Shown here: piece by piece, positions 57,904 to 64,000 of the stretch
How the letters are laid out: each line of letters opens with the position of its first letter
Numbering within the stretch: position 1 is the first letter of the stretch
Origin: Mya arenaria
Lineage: Eukaryota; Mollusca; Bivalvia; Myida; Myidae
Assembly: GCF_026914265.1 (NCBI RefSeq)
Contig: NC_069129.1
Coordinates: 74,842,049-74,906,048 of the forward strand
Direction of reading: 5' to 3'
DNA: 64,000 bases
Position numbers and translations under genes: made by a program
The notes under the pieces: generated by a model
The model's database searches: none
What the model was told of the DNA's origin: nothing
Seen by the model: only the letters and a program-made list of their open reading frames with translations

Positions 57904-59920
57904 TTATTGAACAAGTGGTGGCCATAGATTTGTCAAATATGTGCATATTTTGAACACTTTAGAAATTCTCCTTGACTGTGTTATAGGAATATTGCCATGC
58001 AATATTCGAAAGTTCTTGATTCTCTCCATTTGCCTTTCAACATGTATTCGTAAACTTGCAATATCTTTTGTAAGGAGAACCTCACGTTTAGAGAATTGTT
58101 TTCCTTTCTGTTTAAATGGTGGAATAATGAGATGAATGCCTCTTGGAGTAGTAAGGTCTGTAATAGTGAAACCCTTATCAACCATTATGGCGTCTCCTTC
58201 TTCAAGCAAGTCCAAGAGTCCACATTTTTCTGTGAGTTTCTTGTCACTGGTACAGCCCACCCAACAGTCAGAAACAAAAGTTACAACACCATTTGGGCTT
58301 ATACCCACCAAAATCTTATGAGTCATGTGAGACTTGTAATCACTGTACATTAAACTTTTCAAAGAAAGAGAACTGGATGTTTCACTGTAAATTTCAGTGC
58401 AGTCGATAATAATTCTAGTGTTAGAATATTTCTCTTTAAATTGTTCAGGCATGTTATTTTTCACTACCTCACGAGATGGCCATTGAACAAGAAAGGATAA
58501 TTGTACATGTAAATAGTTGATCCATCTTTCAACAATGTCATTACATTGTGAAGTGGATATGCAAAACCTAGTACCTAGATCTTCAAATAACAGACCTAGA
58601 CGTAGGCGCATCAGCACCATGAAAAATTCATCCAGAACACTTAGAGTTCTTGGCCGTCCTCCATCTGAATCTTTATAGTTAAGTTTCCGCCTTGATGTCC
58701 GCACTTCAGCTTCATCCTTGATTTCATCAAACAAAGCTTCAAACACAACTCGATTAGGGATTCCGGTGTAAAAACTGACCAAATCGTCATTGTATTTTAC
58801 GTCATCATATGTGAGCATAGGTAGCTGACATTGTACACCAAAGTCTCTAGTAGAATGTTCTGTTTGTGAACTGAAGTCTGCTGTTTTTCCCAGGAAACTT
58901 TCTTCAGTTTGTACTTCCATCACTGCACAGTTGTTCTCAGTCTGTGTGTCACAACATCTGAAACATATACAAATTGATCATGTACCCATTTACCACATCT
59001 TACATGTACAGTCTGGTAACCCTAACCAAATGTTTGTTTTTTTGGCCTTAAACATTTACAAACACTTAAATTTTCCTATTTTTGTTAAAGAATGAAGAAA
59101 AATGATCAGAAGTAATTAACTTATCAGATCGATTTCATAGCACAAGAAGCAATATATATATATATTGAACAATACCTAAAGGACTGATTCTGTGGCTGTA
59201 GTACTGGTCCCATGCAGTAATCATGCAGGTGGACAGAGGTATCAATGGCATGCCCGGAAGGGGATACAAATGACAGTTGTGGCTGTATACTATCATCATT
59301 TGACAGTTCTAGGTCTAAATCGTCATTGACCGTATCACCATCATCATCATCACCTACGTCTTCATCAAGGAGCTGAAATTGCAAATGAAACTGTATAAGA
59401 TAAATGTTTTAGTACAAAATCTGCCAGGCTATATGGTACACATTTTTCCAGGCTGTATTTGAAAACAATTCTTTAATCATTTCTTAAATTACAAAATTTA
59501 CAAATAAGTGCTGTGACATTGTTTTTAAGCACCGTTGATATAACATAATTCATTTTGAGGTGCATGTAAGGAAGAACTTAAACTAATATAAGAAATAAAA
59601 AATACCGTTGGCTGGAAGGTTTTGGTAGCACCAGTCTCAGTTGGAAACATAGATGGAAGTGTATGCTGGAATGAAGGTCCTCTGAAGCCAACAAAATGCT
59701 CACTACACAATCGTCTGTGTTCATTCCACTGGAACGATCTCATGACCGTTTTACATCGCTGCACCCACACACGTTTTAAACGTTTGTTCTGAGGAAAACG
59801 GTGCAATGACACTTTTCTCCCATCAATAACCTTTCCTCTGTAAATTCCTTTACAAATACAACAGTACTTAGGGGTTTTCCTGCCCGTTTTCTTTATTAGT
59901 TTTGAATCTTTACTTTCCAT
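57904..59920 (-). CDS. THAP-DDE transposase of ISL2EU transposon, three exons
   Basis: Exons: complement(57904..58957, 59176..59372, 59606..59920), total 1566 bp, 521 aa. Introns GTATTT...TTTCAG and GTATTG...TTTCAG are in phase. The ATG at 59920 (MESKDSKLIKK) is chosen because upstream codons have no other ATG before the transposon end. Residues about 19-98 are a THAP zinc finger: C20-x2-C23, then C-x2-H in RLCSEHF, closing LPSMFP. It would bind the transposon ends. Residues 106-170 are acidic. A helix-turn-helix (Tnp_4 type) lies near 272-320 (GGRPRTLSVLDEFFMVLMRL). A DDE_Tnp_4 nuclease carries D356 (IIIDCTE), D431 (IMVDKGF) and E478 (HVERQMERIK). It is nuclear and performs cut-and-paste. 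AATAAA (minus) lies at about 57579. All catalytic residues are present and the frame is intact. Confidence 0.9.
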
Positions 59921-60138
59921 TTTCACTTGTTGCTGTTTACTTCCTGGTTTGTGTAGTCCCCGGAAGTAAATTTCCGCTTTTTGCGCATGCCCACTTGAAG
60001 AGTATTCAGGGAAAGATAATCGAGTTATCGGAAAGGACAATACCCCTGGACCGGGGGGTGGTGTGGGGGTACAATTGACTGGTGCATTACACTAAATTAT
60101 GTTGGGGGGGGGTACAATTGACTAGTGCATAATTTGTT

Positions 60139-60144
<6 letters not shown>

Positions 60145-60222
<78 letters not shown>
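60145..60222. repeat. (TA)n microsatellite
   Basis: About 75 bp of pure TA, 60 bp outside the right end of the ISL2EU element. Confidence 0.95.
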
Positions 60223-60224
<2 letters not shown>

Positions 60225-61325
60225 AACAAATAGACACATGAGTATTTAATAAATACGACATAGATTTATAAAATTACGTCTAAACGACTAAATGAACGCT
60301 GACTTTTCTTTTTCTCTTATTTTGTCTGATGTAATAACTGCTTTAATGACATTTTTTTTGCTTCATTCTGCATTGCGTATAAGTAAAACACGCTTTCCTA
60401 TTAAATGAAGTACTTTTTTTAACTCATATCCATATATGGAAGTTCCGATCTAAAAAGTACATGTACCTCGGGTGTTTCCATAATGAATTTTCATTGGTTT
60501 ACGGTCGTCAAACCCCGCCCAAAACATGTACAATTTGCTTGCCGGCGTGCACACGCTTCATATGAACAATGTATGACAAGCTTTTCTGGTTCTCATTTTC
60601 ATGGTTCAGTGGTGCCCAAATTTTTTCATACCTTTCACTCCGGCAAAAAGAAGTTGTCCCTTGCATATACGTACAAACCGTAAGAGGGCTTGTACAGACA
60701 AACGCTTTGCGTTTGTCTTCAAGCCCGTATAAGTATAAGAATATATCATATTTATAAAATGTTTTACGAACAAAGCAATTTTTGAAGAGCAAAAGTAATT
60801 TTTCAGCATTAGCTTTACGATAATAATAATACTATAATAATAGTAATAACAGATTATTATGATCTTCATCGCCGATATTCCATTTTCTGGTATTAATGGT
60901 ATTATATTTATGTATCTTCCTGTTTAAGCTTGATGATTCCTTGATGGTACCTTATAGAATTATTGAGTTTCATATGGTTAGGTTCTCAGAAAATTGAGTT
61001 TTTTGGCATTAATCCAAACAATGGTGATTCATTGTTTATTGAATTATTTTTAATGACCGAATTGAATGCATTGTTGCAAAAATCAGCTGATCCTGAGAGA
61101 AAATAAATAAGAAGTCAATACTGTCAATATGTAAGGGTGCAGCTTTAAGAAGTATAATAATTTGCCCTTCTAAGATATCGTATGATTTGCAATGGTTCAT
61201 AAGTATTTCAGTTCGCACTTAATCTGTTAGTTAAACAATTGCATGAAGATCTTTCACTTTATTGTATACTTGAAATGTTCGTATTTGTATTAAATATGTA
61301 TATGTTACATAGACAACTGTCAAAA
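60223..61325. other. Intergenic stretch between ISL2EU element and HtrL-like gene
   Basis: AT-rich, no coding support. A fragment ending 'aagggtgcagctttaa' (61133-61147) is an end of the TTAAAGCTGCACTC MITE family. An AATAAA on the minus strand at about 61263 could serve the HtrL-like gene. Confidence 0.45.
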
Positions 61326-63203
61326 TTATGTATAATCAAATCTGTTCTGTTTTGTTCTATTGTTGTCGGAATTTGAAATAAATAGAAGGTCTTCTTTAAG
61401 CATAATATTTCCCAGGTAGAACCAGCTGTTTTCCGCAGGGGGGTTGTACAACTGGAGCTCAATTTGAGGGCGGATCTCGCGGCGCCCCTCATCACTAAAC
61501 AACGCGTACACAACCTGCTGATCGGTATTCATCAGACGCCTGCTTAGGAAATAATCCACGGCTTTTTTCAGCTGGGTTTCGTATCGAAGAATGATATCCC
61601 TATTAGCAAACACTAGACCACCGCCGACCCAAACTAGATTATTTCGGAATATATTTGTCACTGACATAGCCATGTGTGTATTCGCGTGGATTACATTCAT
61701 AGCTACACGACTTTCATTGAAGCCGTTCGGCCTACTTAGTGAAAATTTGTTGATTGACTTTCTATCTCTGAAGTATCCAACGTCTAACCACATAACATAA
61801 TTCGTCTTGAACACGTGGTCGCGTGAAGCACGGGATATGACATCATATTTTGCGAGCTGTGCGCATGCGTATTCGGGTAAAACTGTATTAGGATAGTGGG
61901 TAGGGTATCCTTTTTGAGAAAATACTTTTGATATATTACTTTGCAGCTGAAATGCCCAAGATGAGTTTCTTTTAATCAGATGAATTCGTGTTGTGTTGAC
62001 AGTTTCATTTCTTATGTTCTTCATTAAATAATAGAACTTCTGTGAATCGGTGTATACTGTTAATGGGTTCAGCAAATATCTGAATATTTTGCACCAATTG
62101 AAGTAGTTCTCGGTAGAGAAATTGCCAGCAAAGCCTTTTCTAAATGTTCCAAGATCAAAATAGGCCGTGACAACGGTGACATCGTACTTACGGCTAGAAG
62201 TACCGTTCCCTATCAAAATCTGCGTATGAATAAATTTCCTGTCATAATGTGGTGGTATATCTTTGGACGCCCTTAATTCTGTTGCTTTGCTGATGGTTTT
62301 GTCTGTGTAATGAAGAACCCGTCCAAACTGAAGACATACAGCAAAATAAAAGAACAACTACACAATGAAGTGCGTACACAATGTGCATGAAACATTCAAT
62401 TTATTACAGTAATGAAACGCTAACTCCTATAAACATTTCTGAGAAAACTCAGTGGCTATCTCTTATCCTTATTAATTACGAGTTTTGTAAATTGGTTGCA
62501 ACCTTTTGGAGCCTTCATTATATTCTGTTTAAACAAATGATTCTGTCTTTCTTAGGAATACATCACTCCAATGACAACTGTAGAAACATACTGAACGTGT
62601 CTGGTAAGTAATGAAGCATCAGTCGCCCGAATAAGGCAATGCTTTGCAAATTCCATTGAAAAATATATAAATGCCCAATCTACACGAGATGCATTTTCAG
62701 ATGTATATTTATACGATAGCTCGTGTACAATTAACATACAATGGTTTGATAAAAAGAGCTCATAAAAGAAATATTTAAATCAGTTTAACTAGCCAAAATT
62801 TATTTGACATATACTTTAACATGTATATCATCAATTTAAAACATTGCCTTAGACATTTAAGGAAATATGACAGATTAAAAGTTACTCTATACTTAAGGAT
62901 TGATCGCATTTTTGTCTTGCATTCATGGCTGTATGAACAAATACAATATGAACGTCAAGTGTTATCTATACAAAGGGCTAGGCGAGTGCAAATATGTCAA
63001 TATGAACCAAAATGAATGATTTATATAAACGTATAGGGTAAAAATGAGCTTAAGTCACCAAGCAACTGTAAACATACCTTGAAAATACTTACTCCTAAGT
63101 CCATGTTATTCCTGAGAACCAGCATACAACAACAACTCACAACAACTAAAACAAATCGAGATAAGGACATCCGACCAAGTCTCCGTATCACTACCCGTAC
63201 CAT
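61326..63203 (-). CDS. HtrL/YibB-family protein, membrane-anchored, two exons
   Basis: Exons: complement(61326..62327, 63078..63203), total 1128 bp, 375 aa. The intron GTATGT...GTCTTCAG is phase 0. Exon 1 encodes a short basic start and a hydrophobic anchor at about residues 14-30 (FVLVVVSCCCMLVL), so it is likely a type II membrane protein of the Golgi or ER. Exon 2 begins FGRVLHYTDKT. The HtrL_YibB domain covers about residues 90-345: VTVVTAYFDLG, NYFNWCKIFRYL, LTVYTDSQKF, then NYVMWLDVGYFRD with a metal-site-like acidic motif, and NTDQQVVYALF near the end. The family was first named from a bacterial protein in an LPS gene region and resembles glycosyltransferases. The reaction is unknown. 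The frame is intact, with no transposon features inside. Next to it are only the ISL2EU element (downstream) and the window end. Function beyond membership in the family is inference. Confidence 0.8.
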
Positions 63204-64000
63204 TGTTAGTCTGGTAAAAAGAGAATATGCGTAATCCCCAAATAAAATTATAACTCGTCACCTGACCACGCAACCGGACGCAACTGGACGAGTTCCGTCA
63301 CGATAAAACTAGAATTGCGGCCTCGTGAAGTTTACATTGTTAAGCCATATTTCGGACGGGCTTGACCAAGTCACTAATGCACATTGTTATTGTAAAGCGT
63401 TGTAATTTGACTCTTTAATCCTATTAAAATAACCAAGTGTAGGTTAAATTACCGAAATACGCAGATCATAACCAAACTTCGCAAGAATGTAACCGAAATA
63501 CGCTTTCTTATTAAACAGGTTTTTAATTATCCTATTCTTATAAATATAACAAAAACATATTAAGAAATAATGAATTTAGTTACAAAATAATTTCGCTAAT
63601 TTAGCTAGTAAAAGTTATCTCCCGTCGCCAACCGAAATACGATTGAACGGATATGGTTAAAAGTAAAAGTAAAAACAAAACAAATACAAACAGTTATCTA
63701 TAACTGAATATACTAACGCACAATAAAGTATTTCTTTCGCTGATGTTGTATTACTTTGTTGATGACAGATTGTGATACACAACTGCTGTGTAGAAGACAG
63801 TAGTACACACTACAGCTTTCTTTTTCTGTATCACACGCTAGACCAGGACTACATTTTTCGATCGCACAGGTTCGGTAATACTCGTCATTCCCATTCTATT
63901 TTTAGATTGATCTTTCGATTTTTAGAGTTTAAATTGTAAATGCAGGAAGAAATGTCAGTCAATCTATTATACAATCCAAACAAACAAAATACAAACATTA
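63204..64000. other. Upstream region of HtrL-like gene
   Basis: This presumably contains the promoter. The word 'ccgaaatacg' or a close form occurs three times (about 63452, 63493 and 63631). No gene seen up to the window end. Confidence 0.35.

Larger units (their letters stand above)
53302..60088. mobile_element. ISL2EU/IS4EU-type DNA transposon, apparently whole
   Basis: About 6.8 kb. The left end is ATGCACCAGTCAATTGTAA. The right end in reverse complement is AATGCACCAGTCAATTGTAC. If the element proper begins GCACCAGTC, an AT dinucleotide flanks both sides as a possible 2-bp target duplication. A second near-copy of the end (CAATTGACTAGTGCAT) sits 42 bp further out, at about 60116-60131. 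The terminal region also contains an inner inverted pair, 'ggtattgtcctttccgataa' near 53556 and its complement near 60025. It carries two convergent spliced genes: YqaJ-type exonuclease (plus) and THAP-DDE transposase (minus). From established knowledge, this gene pair is the signature of the ISL2EU/IS4EU superfamily. Both frames are open end to end, so the copy could be active. A MITE (56803-57306) sits between the genes. Confidence 0.85.

Overview
The window is AT-rich animal nuclear DNA. Genes are split by short GT-AG introns, and LINEs, DNA transposons, MITEs and microsatellites are dense. The repeat style (a dispersed 'ggtggtacgcaaactt' repeat, MITEs with TTAAAGCTGCACTC ends) and the gene families suggest a mollusc, most likely a bivalve. 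That assignment is inference. No bacterial, plasmid, CRISPR, rRNA or convincing tRNA feature was seen.

Layout. 1-3.0 kb: a complete six-exon minus-strand Myb/SANT gene of the kind carried by Harbinger transposons, ending in a GGTAA/TTACC-rich stretch. 3.1-41.6 kb: a very large imperfect inverted repeat. The left arm is about 3116-14985, the right arm about 33780-41580, and the loop is about 18.8 kb. Both arms share a 1.1-kb MULE-like element nested in an ISL2EU-type MITE, plus candidate exons of an unrecognised gene. Only the left arm has a 5'-truncated hAT transposon (6570-9278) and a 5'-truncated LINE (10552-13056). Only the right arm has a separate 1-kb insertion. The loop holds a decayed LINE (18.7-20.6 kb), a two-exon GT11 fucosyltransferase gene (22538-27298), a 290-bp direct repeat pair and a 45/48-bp minisatellite.

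41.6-53 kb: exons of the same unrecognised gene continue into a degraded DUF7869-like stretch. These are followed by MITEs, a frameshifted mariner with both ends preserved (46329-48168), and microsatellites. 53.3-60.1 kb: an apparently whole ISL2EU/IS4EU-type DNA transposon. It has matching ends and two convergent spliced genes, both open throughout: a SAP-SWIM-YqaJ exonuclease (581 aa) and a THAP-DDE transposase (521 aa). 61.3-63.2 kb: a two-exon minus-strand HtrL/YibB-family gene with a membrane anchor.

How they relate. The two probable host genes (GT11 and HtrL-like) both look like type II membrane proteins of the secretory pathway. Almost everything else is transposon-derived. The ISL2EU element is a plausible helper for the MITEs with the same ends at 10083, 25929 and 35923. 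All exon joins were read by eye from splice signals and frame and have no transcript support.
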